Source of the DNA: Nitrospira sp.
GTDB taxonomy: Bacteria; Nitrospirota; Nitrospiria; Nitrospirales; Nitrospiraceae
Assembly: GCA_029194665.1 (NCBI GenBank)
Contig: JARFXO010000001.1
Location: 806,001-870,000, forward strand
Length of the DNA stretch: 64,000 bases
Direction: 5' to 3'
Notes under the pieces: model-generated
What the model saw: the letters and a program-made list of their open reading frames with translations, nothing else
Database searches by the model: none
Told to the model about the DNA's origin: nothing
Program-made: the position numbers and the translations under genes
In this document: piece after piece, positions 28,084-35,564 of the stretch
Numbering within the stretch: the first letter of the stretch is position 1
Layout: the number at the start of each line of letters is the position of its first letter

Positions 28084-29886
28084 TCAGCTCATCATCAACA
28101 CATGCTCGACGATCGGGCCCAACGCCAGCGCCGGCACGAACGTCAACCCGCCGACGAGGAGCACGACTCCAATCAGCAAGACAACGAACAGCGGCGTATG
28201 CGTCGGTAACGTTCCGGAACCGGTAGGCGCCGATGGCTTCCGCGCCAGGGCGCCGGCGAGCGCGAGGGTCGGCACCGCCAGCCAGAAGCGGGAGGCGAGC
28301 ATCGCTAAACCGCCTGTGGTGTTATAGAAGACCGTATTGGCATTCAACCCACCGAACGCGCTCCCGTTGTTGTTCGCCTGAGAGGTATAGGCATAGAGGA
28401 TCTCGCTCAGGCCGTGAGGGCCGGGATTGAGAATCGAGGCCGTGCCGGCAGTCGTGACCGACGCAACGGCCGTCAGGCCCAACACGACGATCGGCATGAT
28501 CAAAATAAGCAGGGAGGCCATTTTCATTTCATACGGCTCGATTTTCTTGCCGAGATATTCCGGCGTGCGCCCCACCATCAGCCCCGCGATGAACACGGCG
28601 ATGATCGCAAAGACCAGCATCCCGTAGAGGCCCGAGCCGGCGCCGCCAAGAATCACCTCGCCGAACTGCATCAGGAACAGCGGAACCAGACCGCCCAAGG
28701 GCGTGAATGAGTCATGCATCGAATCGACGGCGCCGGTCGACGTTGCCGTCGTCGCGGCGGCAAAGATCGCGCTGCGCGCGATGCCGAAGCGCGCCTCTTT
28801 GCCTTCCATGTTTCCGCCCGGCTGGACGTCGCTCGGGGTATGATCGACACCGAGCCTCGCAATCCTGGGATTCCCGGCTGATTCCGCTAGATAGCCGCCG
28901 AGCATGAAGCCGAGCAGCACCACCAGCATCGTCGCGAGAATCGCCCAGCCTTGCCGCGTATCGCCGACCATGACGCCGAACGTGTAGGTCAAAGAAGCGG
29001 CAAGCACGGTTTCGGCCAAGATCAACAGGAAATCGGTGAAGGGCGTGGGGCTCTCAAACGGATGCGCGGCGTTGGCGCTAAAGAAGCCGCCCCCGTTGGT
29101 GCCGAGGTGTTTAATGGCCACTTGCGAGGCGGCCGGACCGACGGCCAATAGCTGATGGTGCTCGATAGCCGGCTCCATCTTCGGCTTGTCCTCCTCATCC
29201 ACCGACGGCTGCCCGGTTCCATCGGTCACCGGTTTCTCATAGCGCACCGGTTGTGCGAAGCGCGCTGTGTGAGAGGCATCGAACGTTTGGACCGCTCCCT
29301 GTCCGACCAACAGCAAGGCGACGATCGTCGCGAGCGGGAGCAAGATGTACAGAGTGCTCCGAACGAGATCCACCCAGAAGTTGCCGATGGTCTGCGAACT
29401 GCGGCGAGCCAGCCCTCGGATGAAGGCGACGAGAATCGCTATGCCGGTGGCGGCGGAAACGAAGTTCTGAACGGTGAGGCCCATCATCTGAGTGAGATAG
29501 CTCATCGTCGATTCGCCGCCGTAGGCTTGCCAGTTCGTATTGGTGGTAAAGCTGGCCGCCGTATTGAAGGCCAGATCGGGTGCCACGGCGCCGAACGTCT
29601 GGGGATTGAGCGGCAGGACTCCCTGTATCCGTTGCAGTAGGTAGAGAGCCAGTAGTCCGACCCCGTTGAACAGGAGCATCGCGACGGCATAGGTCTTCCA
29701 AGTCATCTCTTCATCGGACCGGACACAGCAAAGTCGATAGAGGCTTCTCTCAACGGGACCCAGCAGGCGATCCAGGCCGCAGGGCTTGCCTTCATGCACG
29801 CGCGCCATGTACCAGCCGAGCGGCTTGACGAGCGCGATCAAAACTCCGAAAAAGAGGGCGATTTGCGCGAGGCCGTTGGTTGTCAT
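28084..29886 (-). CDS. kdpA: Potassium-transporting ATPase subunit KdpA (canonical copy)
   Basis: A 600-residue subunit (MTTNGLAQIALFFGVLIALV). The four pore loops keep the consensus: TNTNWQAYGGE (near residues 115-125), GTNGGGFFSANAAHPFESP, MHDSFTPLGGLVPL and QANNNGSAFGGL. It therefore looks like the working high-affinity K+ entry subunit. The start codon overlaps the kdpF stop (TGATG), and kdpB follows closely. A ~30-residue insertion with acidic character (SVDEEDKPKMEPAIEHH) lies in a loop before the second pore segment. Confidence 0.95.
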   Translation of the reverse strand: MTTNGLAQIALFFGVLIALVKPLGWYMARVHEGKPCGLDRLLGPVERSLYRLCCVRSDEEMTWKTYAVAMLLFNGVGLLALYLLQRIQGVLPLNPQTFGAVAPDLAFNTAASFTTNTNWQAYGGESTMSYLTQMMGLTVQNFVSAATGIAILVAFIRGLARRSSQTIGNFWVDLVRSTLYILLPLATIVALLLVGQGAVQTFDASHTARFAQPVRYEKPVTDGTGQPSVDEEDKPKMEPAIEHHQLLAVGPAASQVAIKHLGTNGGGFFSANAAHPFESPTPFTDFLLILAETVLAASLTYTFGVMVGDTRQGWAILATMLVVLLGFMLGGYLAESAGNPRIARLGVDHTPSDVQPGGNMEGKEARFGIARSAIFAAATTATSTGAVDSMHDSFTPLGGLVPLFLMQFGEVILGGAGSGLYGMLVFAIIAVFIAGLMVGRTPEYLGKKIEPYEMKMASLLILIMPIVVLGLTAVASVTTAGTASILNPGPHGLSEILYAYTSQANNNGSAFGGLNANTVFYNTTGGLAMLASRFWLAVPTLALAGALARKPSAPTGSGTLPTHTPLFVVLLIGVVLLVGGLTFVPALALGPIVEHVLMMS

Positions 29887-29975
29887 CAGAACCACTCCGC
29901 TTTCAACAACGCGACCATAAGATAGACGAGCAGGCCCAACGAGAGCATGCCGCCGAGCAGATACATACCGTTCAT
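29886..29975 (-). CDS. kdpF: KdpF, small stabilising subunit of the Kdp ATPase
   Basis: A 29-residue membrane peptide: MNGMYLLGGMLSLGLLVYLM followed by VALLKAEWF. The closing ALLKAEWF (usually ALLKPEWF or similar) is typical of KdpF. AGGGGG lies about 7 bases upstream of the ATG at 29975; an ATG two codons earlier is possible. Its TGA stop overlaps the kdpA1 ATG. KdpF binds KdpA and stabilises the complex. Confidence 0.85.
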   Translation of the reverse strand: MNGMYLLGGMLSLGLLVYLMVALLKAEWF

Positions 29976-30002
29976 GGCCATACCCCCTACAATCCTAAAG
30001 TC

Positions 30003-30083
30003 CTACAGCCGATCCAACGCCGAGATGAGCCAGCCAGACGCGAGAAAGAAACCGATTGCCAATCCGATGAACACGAGATCCAT
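30003..30083 (-). CDS. 26-residue membrane peptide at the head of the kdp operon
   Basis: ATG at 30083 with CGGAGG upstream, encoding MDLVFIGLAIGFFLASGWLI followed by SALDRL and a TAG. It is a single hydrophobic helix ending in a small polar tail. It lies 28 bases before kdpF on the same strand. Similar tiny ORFs precede kdpF in other bacterial kdp operons but have no settled function. I infer co-transcription with kdpFABC. Confidence 0.6.
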   Translation of the reverse strand: MDLVFIGLAIGFFLASGWLISALDRL

Positions 30084-30120
30084 ATTGCCTCCGTTCAGTC
30101 ACGGTGAAGAACCTAACAAA

Positions 30121-30145
30121 CGGCGCGTAAAAACGGTGTAAATAG
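30121..30145. promoter_or_regulatory. Candidate KdpE-binding site upstream of the kdp operon
   Basis: On the minus strand this reads TTTACACCG then TTTTTACGCGCCG, two T-rich TTTAC units followed by a GC-rich patch. It recalls the T-tract plus ACACCCCGCCC layout of the E. coli KdpE site. It lies about 40-60 bases upstream of the first small ORF. The match is by eye only. Confidence 0.35.
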
Positions 30146-30201
30146 TCCTGCTGTCGGTGACCCTTCTGACGTCGTATCGGGCTGCGCATCGTTGACCTCT
30201 T

Positions 30202-31401
30202 TCACGGAGAATCCAACGTCAAGATAATGCCGCCAATCACCATATGCTGCCCTGAAACCAGGACATTCTGAGGCCCTTTGAAGAAACCCCCACCCGGACC
30301 GGTTGATTCGTCATAGCGGTATTCGAGCCGCATAATCGTGTTCGTCCATTTGTAGCGAAAGGCATACTCGGCTGTCGTCGTGATCGCTTTGATGAACTGC
30401 TCGGATCCCGTCATCAGACCGTTCCGGTCCCAGTAGAACTCCGGCCTGACCGAAGCCGTCCAGGGCCCCGCGATGCGCCATCGCGTTTCCAAGGTCGCTC
30501 CGGTGTAGAAATCGCGAGGGTTCCCGGGCGCCGAGGCATTTCTTTGGGTCCCGATCTGGTAGTCAACACCCACGGTGAGGCGCTCGCCTTTCCATTCGAC
30601 GATGCTGTCGGAGAAGAAGCGCCAGAATTCCATCGAGGTGTCGGACTGGTCCGGCCCGTAATAGATGGTCTCTTTGATGGTCCAGGCCGACGTGGGCTTG
30701 TATTGGACTTGCCCGCCGTAACTCGGGACGCTGTTGGAATTTTCAAGGTGAAAGTAATCATTGATGATGAAAACGGCTCCGGTCCACCGGTCGTTGAATG
30801 AGTACACGGCGTTGACTCCGAACATCAGGTAGGGTGAATAGTCGGCGATCCAGGCGCGCGTATAATTCGCATTGTCCTTGGCATAGAGCGACTCGTAGCC
30901 GATGAAACTGTTGAACAATCCAGCTTGGACCGTGAGCCCGTTGCCGACGGGCGCCAGATAGGATACGTTCGCCCGTCCAAAGTGACGCCATACATCGGAA
31001 TCCTGCACATGCGGTAGGCCGACGGCGAATCCGAAGGCTTTGGAATCTTCGCCTGCCTGAAGCAACCATTCCGTTCCCCAGCGGGACGATTCCGTCGCAT
31101 CTTTCCGGACATAGCCTCCAATCATATTCAAATTGAACTCATTGACCATCGGCGTCGTGCTGCGGTCGCGGAAGAAATGGTTGGCCGGAAAATTGAAGTT
31201 CACGAGATATCCCAGATCCACGAACCCGCCGTAGTGAAACAATCTGGGCTTGTTCGGCGCGTCGACGGCTTCGGACTTCCGTTGCTGCACCGGCATGATC
31301 GGCCCGACGAGATCTTCACCAAAGGCCGGAACGGTCGTTGCCCATACCAGGCACGCTAGAAATATCGTTGACCGCCGAACAACCTGTGTGATCAGGTCCA
31401 A
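30202..31401 (-). CDS. Outer-membrane porin, OmpL-like beta-barrel (BBP2 family)
   Basis: A 399-residue protein with a signal peptide (STIFLACLVWATTVPAFG-ED) and a barrel. The first strand (LFHYGGFVDLGYLVNFNFPA) and later NEFNLNMIGGYVRKD and YLMFGVNAVYSFNDRW resemble the putative beta-barrel porin-2 family. The C-terminal strand ends GGIILTLDSP. It lies 118 bases upstream of the kdp operon on the same strand, so it may supply K+ entry through the outer membrane. That link is an inference from position; substrate selectivity is unknown. Confidence 0.7.
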   Translation of the reverse strand: MDLITQVVRRSTIFLACLVWATTVPAFGEDLVGPIMPVQQRKSEAVDAPNKPRLFHYGGFVDLGYLVNFNFPANHFFRDRSTTPMVNEFNLNMIGGYVRKDATESSRWGTEWLLQAGEDSKAFGFAVGLPHVQDSDVWRHFGRANVSYLAPVGNGLTVQAGLFNSFIGYESLYAKDNANYTRAWIADYSPYLMFGVNAVYSFNDRWTGAVFIINDYFHLENSNSVPSYGGQVQYKPTSAWTIKETIYYGPDQSDTSMEFWRFFSDSIVEWKGERLTVGVDYQIGTQRNASAPGNPRDFYTGATLETRWRIAGPWTASVRPEFYWDRNGLMTGSEQFIKAITTTAEYAFRYKWTNTIMRLEYRYDESTGPGGGFFKGPQNVLVSGQHMVIGGIILTLDSP

Positions 31402-31591
31402 CCTTTTTCTCCGTACTCAAGCTGCCTTGGTGCTTCGGCATGCCTTATCGAGACCCTATCATGATCGGTGTCAGAATCATGTTAAACCGAAGCCGGAATA
31501 TGTTAAGGCCGTATAAAAACGACTGTGAGAAACTGTGGGCTAGATGAAGTTCCCGCCGAAGGGGAAGTGACAGAGGCCGTGAAGGGGAGGA

Positions 31592-32344
31592 TTACGTTGA
31601 GAGACGCCGGTAGTGGCGCAGCAAAAGCCGGCCTCCCCAGGCAAGGGATACCAGCATCACCAGGATGCCCAGGTTGTAGGTGAGATGAGCCAATCGGTGA
31701 TCCCATTCCAACAAATCCAGCATCGTCAGAATGTTGTTCCAGTCATGACCGTCGGTTTCTTTTCCTGTCACTCCGCCGATCAGCATGAGGTCAAGCACTC
31801 GCGCATCGTTGATGTAGGGAGCGATATCCATCAGACTCTCTGCCGTCCACCACAAGGCCACTGAGGCTCCGAATGGATCACGAGTCTTCATAAGGAATGT
31901 CCCGAGACAGATGATCGGCATGAGAATTTGGCCGAGACTCCCGCCCAGGAACATCAGGAACCGGCCGAAGGGCATGAAAACCAAGTGCCCGGCTTCGTGA
32001 AAGGGCAGATTGATCAGGTGAAGAAATGACTCGCCGGTGTAGTTCGTTTCGAGCGGCGTGATGATGAACTTCCAACCCCACCAGATCAGCAGCAGGAACA
32101 GGACCACGCGGCCGTAGAACTTCATCGAATCGGTCGTCCGGTCCGATTCAATCAGCCATAGCTTGGCCGTCACCTGCCACTTCGATCTCGCAAACGATGA
32201 GGATGAGATCGAGAGACGAGTTTTTTCCGCGCCGGGTCGGTACTTGGCGAAGATGATGCCGCAGCCGTCACATTCCACCGCCTCATCAAGTCGTTCAGCG
32301 TGACATTTCGGACAGCGGGTCGTGGAGGCGCCGGCCGCGAGCAT
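31592..32344 (-). CDS. Zinc-ribbon membrane protein with HExxH motif (M50-like metalloprotease candidate)
   Basis: A 250-residue protein. An N-terminal zinc ribbon (CPKCHAERLDEAVECDGCG, residues ~11-29) is followed by a membrane domain with about four helices. The first luminal segment carries LPFHEAGHLVFMPFGR, an HEAGH metalloprotease-type motif placed at a membrane helix as in site-2 proteases. The downstream third ligand (NxxPxxxLDG in S2P) is not obvious, so activity is uncertain. It stands alone between the porin and a lipoprotein gene. Confidence 0.6.
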   Translation of the reverse strand: MLAAGASTTRCPKCHAERLDEAVECDGCGIIFAKYRPGAEKTRLSISSSSFARSKWQVTAKLWLIESDRTTDSMKFYGRVVLFLLLIWWGWKFIITPLETNYTGESFLHLINLPFHEAGHLVFMPFGRFLMFLGGSLGQILMPIICLGTFLMKTRDPFGASVALWWTAESLMDIAPYINDARVLDLMLIGGVTGKETDGHDWNNILTMLDLLEWDHRLAHLTYNLGILVMLVSLAWGGRLLLRHYRRLST

Positions 32345-32661
32345 GGCTCTACTTTAAGATCGTCTGCGGAATCGGACAAGAAAATCAGATGAACGGGACA
32401 AGAAAATAGCAGTAGGCCGGATTTTGTACTGGTGCATAGCCAACATACCGAACAACGGCTCCAATCCACAGAACAAGATGTGCCCCAGCATTGCCCATCA
32501 GAAAAAGGGCCTTGACAACCGTGGAACGGTAACAGTAAAAATTTGTCGTAGGCTCAAGCCTCTAGGTGAGGCAAGTACCGCTGGGAGACTTTTTCAATAT
32601 CCCGCCAGAGTCAATATCCCGCCAGAGTCGATATCCTGTTAGGAAAAGGAGACTAGTTACC
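32345..32661. other. Intergenic region with tandem repeat before the cadherin-like lipoprotein gene
   Basis: About 315 bases without a gene. The only structure noticed is the short tandem repeat near 32594-32636, just upstream of an AGGAGA ribosome binding site for the next gene. Confidence 0.4.
32594..32636. repeat. 17-bp tandem direct repeat (about 2.5 copies)
   Basis: The unit TCAATATCCCGCCAGAG occurs at 32594-32610 and again at 32611-32627, followed by a truncated third copy starting TCGATATCC. It sits 25-70 bases upstream of the lipoprotein start, so copy-number change could alter the leader. Confidence 0.7.
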
Positions 32662-33702
32662 ATGATGATGCGTACCACTACCGCTGTGAGACAGTATCTC
32701 TCTGCCGCCTTTCTCATCGCGCTCGGATTGATCGCCTCTGGCTGCGGTGGCGACTCAGAAACCGCGCCCCCTCCGAACCCCGTGCAGTCACAGTTACAGC
32801 TTGCCAGCTTATCCGTCGCGACTGACACGACTACGGCAACGTTGCAACCGCCCTTCAGCCCCACAACGACGGAGTACGAGGTTGATCTTTCCAGCGACGT
32901 CGCGAGCGTGACTGTGACCGCTCTGCCTGCCGTGCCAGGCCACAAGGTCGGCATTAATAGTTCCGTCACGACAAGCAGTTCCATTCCCCTGAATCCGCCT
33001 GGCGACGCTCCCACAGTGGTGAGAATCTCGGTTTCAGAATCAGACACCAATGCGCAATTCTACGACGTCACTATCACCAGAGCAGGCCCAACGGGGAACA
33101 ACTCGTTACAGAGCTTGACGGTTCCACCCGGAACCCTGGCACCGACGTTCGATCCGAACTTACAAGCCTATACAGCCAGCGTTCTCGACAATATCGGAAG
33201 TGTCACTGTGACCCCCACGCTGTCGGATCCGGCCGCGACGATGACGGTGAACGGGCCAACTGTCCTATCCGGGCAGGGTCTTCCAGTGGCCCTCAAGGGT
33301 GTCGGGCAAACCACTGCCATCACCGTAGCCGTGAAGGCCCAAAACGGCGCTCCGAAGAACTACCAGGTGGCTGTGAGTCGCGGAATCTCAAACAATGCCA
33401 ATCTGGGGAGTTTGACTGTTTCACAAGGCAGCCTATCTCCAACCTTTAGTCCCAGTATAGTGGACTACTCCGTCACTGTAGCGAGTAGCGTGGAAAACGT
33501 CACGATCACCGGGGCTCCTCAAGATAGCGCTGCACATAGCCTGACAATTAACGGAGTGCCCAGCCCGACCCTCATCGACCTTGGGGATCCTGGATCAACC
33601 ACGCTGGTGACTCTAGTCGTGACTGCGCAGAACAATCAGGTGAAACACTATGGCTTACAAATTATCCGCGCCGCAGCCCCACAGGCGGGAACAACAAGCT
33701 AA
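32662..33702 (+). CDS. Lipoprotein with three cadherin-like beta-sandwich repeats
   Basis: A 346-residue protein from the ATG at 32662 (AGGAGA about 9 bases upstream). The signal ends in lipobox IASGC. The mature part has three ~95-residue repeats of the cadherin-like beta-sandwich type: each has LxSLxVxxGxLxPxFxPxxxxYxVxV (for example LGSLTVSQGSLSPTFSPSIV) and closes with VAVKAQNGAPKNYQVAVSR or similar. Such domains occur in surface adhesion or scaffolding proteins. Likely surface-exposed; ligand unknown. Confidence 0.75.
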   Translation: MMMRTTTAVRQYLSAAFLIALGLIASGCGGDSETAPPPNPVQSQLQLASLSVATDTTTATLQPPFSPTTTEYEVDLSSDVASVTVTALPAVPGHKVGINSSVTTSSSIPLNPPGDAPTVVRISVSESDTNAQFYDVTITRAGPTGNNSLQSLTVPPGTLAPTFDPNLQAYTASVLDNIGSVTVTPTLSDPAATMTVNGPTVLSGQGLPVALKGVGQTTAITVAVKAQNGAPKNYQVAVSRGISNNANLGSLTVSQGSLSPTFSPSIVDYSVTVASSVENVTITGAPQDSAAHSLTINGVPSPTLIDLGDPGSTTLVTLVVTAQNNQVKHYGLQIIRAAAPQAGTTS

Positions 33703-33775
33703 CAACCTGCGCGCTAGGACCTAACAAGAAAATCAGAAAACGGAGCGAGTGAGGGCGGAAGAAGCCACGAATCGC

Positions 33776-33880
33776 TTAGTGGAAGGAGAACGGCACCGGC
33801 GGAAATGTGACGACAAGTACGGCAAACGCAATCCATCCGATAATCGTTCGGTTACGACCCAAGGGAACCTGAGGATCCAT
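33776..33880 (-). pseudogene. Possible C-terminal remnant of a membrane protein
   Basis: On the minus strand a 34-residue piece reads RTIIGWIAFAVLVVTFPPVP and then stops. This resembles the last helix of site-2-protease-like membrane proteins, but nothing upstream continues the gene. Treated as a fragment in a decayed stretch; low confidence. Confidence 0.25.
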
Positions 33881-33909
33881 GGTAGGAGAGTGCCCGATCC
33901 CCCACAGTC

Positions 33910-34187
33910 CCTCCATGAACGCCCACTCGAATGGTGCCCCGTCCGTCGTGTAGCGGTGGACATGGTGGATCGCATACTTCTGGTGCCGAGTGCTGGCCTT
34001 TGGACGTGAGGCCTTTCGGAAACGCTTGGCCTTTTACAAAGCGAGGTCCGACAAGGGGTACAGTTTGACCGATTGTTGGTCTACGGGCGTGATGCGGCAG
34101 CATCGAATCACGGAGGCATTGACCACCGACCGGCATTTCGAACAAGAGGGCTTCATCGCGCGCATGCGTGATCCCTCTCGGCACTGA
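33910..34187 (+). pseudogene. Broken partial copy of a VapC-like PIN toxin gene
   Basis: The sequence matches the 3' half of the downstream vapC (34945-35226) at about four bases in five. Reading needs at least two frame changes: RRVAVDMVDRILLVP in one frame and LAFGREAFRKRLAFYKARSD, then TEALTTDRHFEQEGFIA, in another. The N-terminal half with the first catalytic Asp is absent. So this is a non-functional duplicate or a relic of an older copy. It shares the first frame change with the downstream copy. Confidence 0.65.
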
Positions 34188-34254
34188 CACGCTTATCCAA
34201 CTCTCAGGCATCACCAGAAGAAGGGTTCCGTTCAGGCGGGACCGGAAAGCTTAA

Positions 34255-34385
34255 CAGGCTGCGGAACAACTCGATTCGCGTGCTTCGACATGCTCAGCAT
34301 GAACGAAAAATCTCAGCAAATTCAATGACCGCTCCGTTCGTCCTGAGGCTCTCGAAGGATGAACAGAAGGTTTTTCCGCAGCCTG
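34255..34385. repeat. MITE/REP-like palindromic element
   Basis: The element is bounded by a perfect 12-bp inverted repeat: CAGGCTGCGGAA at 34255-34266 and TTCCGCAGCCTG at 34374-34385. Inside is a second imperfect inverted pair, CTTCGACATGCTCAGCATGA... near 34283 and CGTTCGTCCTGAGGCTCTCG... near 34334. It encodes nothing. A related inner unit recurs at 38342-38420. Such nested dyads are typical of dispersed, possibly transposase-mobilised intergenic repeats. Confidence 0.7.
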
Positions 34386-34568
34386 CTGGATGTCCGATTG
34401 TTTCCTCTCTCAGACATTTCCTGGGAGACAATGGCCTTCCCGGTAGTCAGCGAAGCCCTAAGACGCTACGTGGTCGATGCAAAAAGCAGAGAGTTTCGAC
34501 TCCATCTCGCCAGCCTACCGGACATGCCGGGGTTCTAGCAGGGGCAACTTACCGGCTTAGCAGGAAAC

Positions 34569-34598
34569 TTGTCGGGTTCTCCAATTTTTGGCTATAAT
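34569..34598 (+). promoter_or_regulatory. Sigma-70-type promoter of the toxin-antitoxin pair, predicting a leaderless mRNA
   Basis: A perfect -10 TATAAT lies at 34593-34598 and TTGTCG, 18 bases upstream at 34569-34574, serves as -35. Transcription should begin about 7 bases after the -10, which is exactly the A of the ATG at 34605. There is no room for a Shine-Dalgarno, so the antitoxin mRNA is probably leaderless. Confidence 0.6.
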
Positions 34599-34604
34599 TC
34601 GAAC

Positions 34605-34805
34605 ATGCCTAGTTCATCCATAACCCGCAAACACACTCGCCGCCGAGGACGCCGCATTCCCAACAAACGCGCGTCTCGTAGCGAACCGATCTGGCAACAG
34701 ATTCTCAATATCGTCCGTCGTGTGCCGGAGTCTGATTTGCATAAGCTGCCGACCGATCTGGCTGAGCATCACGATCACTCCCTCTCGGGTCAGGCACGCT
34801 CTTGA
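34605..34805 (+). CDS. VapB-like antitoxin candidate
   Basis: A 66-residue basic protein (MPSSSITRKHTRRRGRRIPN). It has an Arg/Lys-rich start and a helix (EPIWQQILNIVRRVPESDLH) followed by LPTDLAEHHDHSL. Its stop overlaps the start of the PIN-domain toxin frame by four bases, the usual antitoxin-toxin layout. It has no ribbon-helix-helix motif I can recognise, so the assignment rests mainly on position. Confidence 0.6.
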   Translation: MPSSSITRKHTRRRGRRIPNKRASRSEPIWQQILNIVRRVPESDLHKLPTDLAEHHDHSLSGQARS

Positions 34806-35226
34806 GGATCATCTTTGCCGACACGGCCTACTGGCTCGCGTTGGCCAGCCCGTTTGATCGTCATCACAGTCTCGCTGTCGACCTGTCGACGACGTTGGAG
34901 AACAGCCGTCTTTTAACGACCGATGCGGTGTTGACCGAACTGCTCAATGCCCATTCGAATGGCGGCCCATCTATAGCCGTGCGGCAGTAGACATGGTGGA
35001 CCAAATACTCCTTGCCCCGAGCGTCCGTGTGCTGCCATTTGGGCGAGAGACCTTTCGGAAGAGCCTGGCTTTTTACAAAGGGAGACCAGACAAGGGGTAC
35101 AGCTTGACCGATTGTTGGTCCATGGTCGTGATGCTGCAGCATCGAATCACGGAGGCATTGACCACCGACCGGCATTTCGAACAAGAGGGCTTCATCGCCC
35201 TCATGCGTACTCCATCTCCCCGCTAA
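34802..35226 (+). pseudogene. VapC-type PIN-domain ribonuclease toxin gene with a -1 frameshift
   Basis: TTG start at 34802. The first frame (to a TAG at 34988-34990) gives IIFADTAYWLALASPFDRHH and TTDAVLTELLNA, holding the first PIN Asp and the Glu. The remainder continues in the -1 frame: AAVDMVDQILLAP, RPDKGYSLTDCW and TEALTTDRHFEQEGF, supplying the last acidic residues. Joined, they make a full ~140-residue PIN domain of the VapC family. The shift falls near 34960-34985. Either the toxin is dead, the assembly has an error, or expression uses frameshifting; no classic slippery heptamer is visible. Confidence 0.7.
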
Positions 35227-35564
35227 ATCGCTCTCACCCTCGCCTGCAATAGTCGGAATCTGGTGATCGCCTGGATCAAATGGATACATCCCGTCGTTCA
35301 TCTTGCTGGTCTACCGGATAGGCCGGCGTTTTGGAAAAAGTTCCCTGCCGTCGCATGTCATCTCTGCATTGAGACATTTGGATACACCTGAATCTGTTCG
35401 GATACAGGTACGTAGTCATTCGGATGTCATGGTCTTGTGGGGATCCGTTCGAAAATCGCCCACATTGGGATTGTTCGTCGGTAGGCAAGGTGATTGCTTA
35501 GCAGGTTCTTTCGGTATACAAAGGTGTCCGTCGAGCGCGGGTGAGCCGACATGAGGAGGAGACG
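35227..35564. other. Intergenic region upstream of the TPR-CHAT gene
   Basis: About 340 bases without a supported gene or a recognisable repeat. It should contain the promoter for the TPR-CHAT/TIR block. I see no clear -10/-35 pair. Confidence 0.35.

Noticed and set aside
23364-29886. Second kdpA as an assembly duplication
   Set aside because: The two genes differ at many residues throughout and have different neighbours, so they are real separate genes.
34960-34990. Programmed -1 frameshift slippery site in vapC
   Set aside because: No X-XXY-YYZ heptamer or following stable hairpin is visible, so I only mention the possibility.
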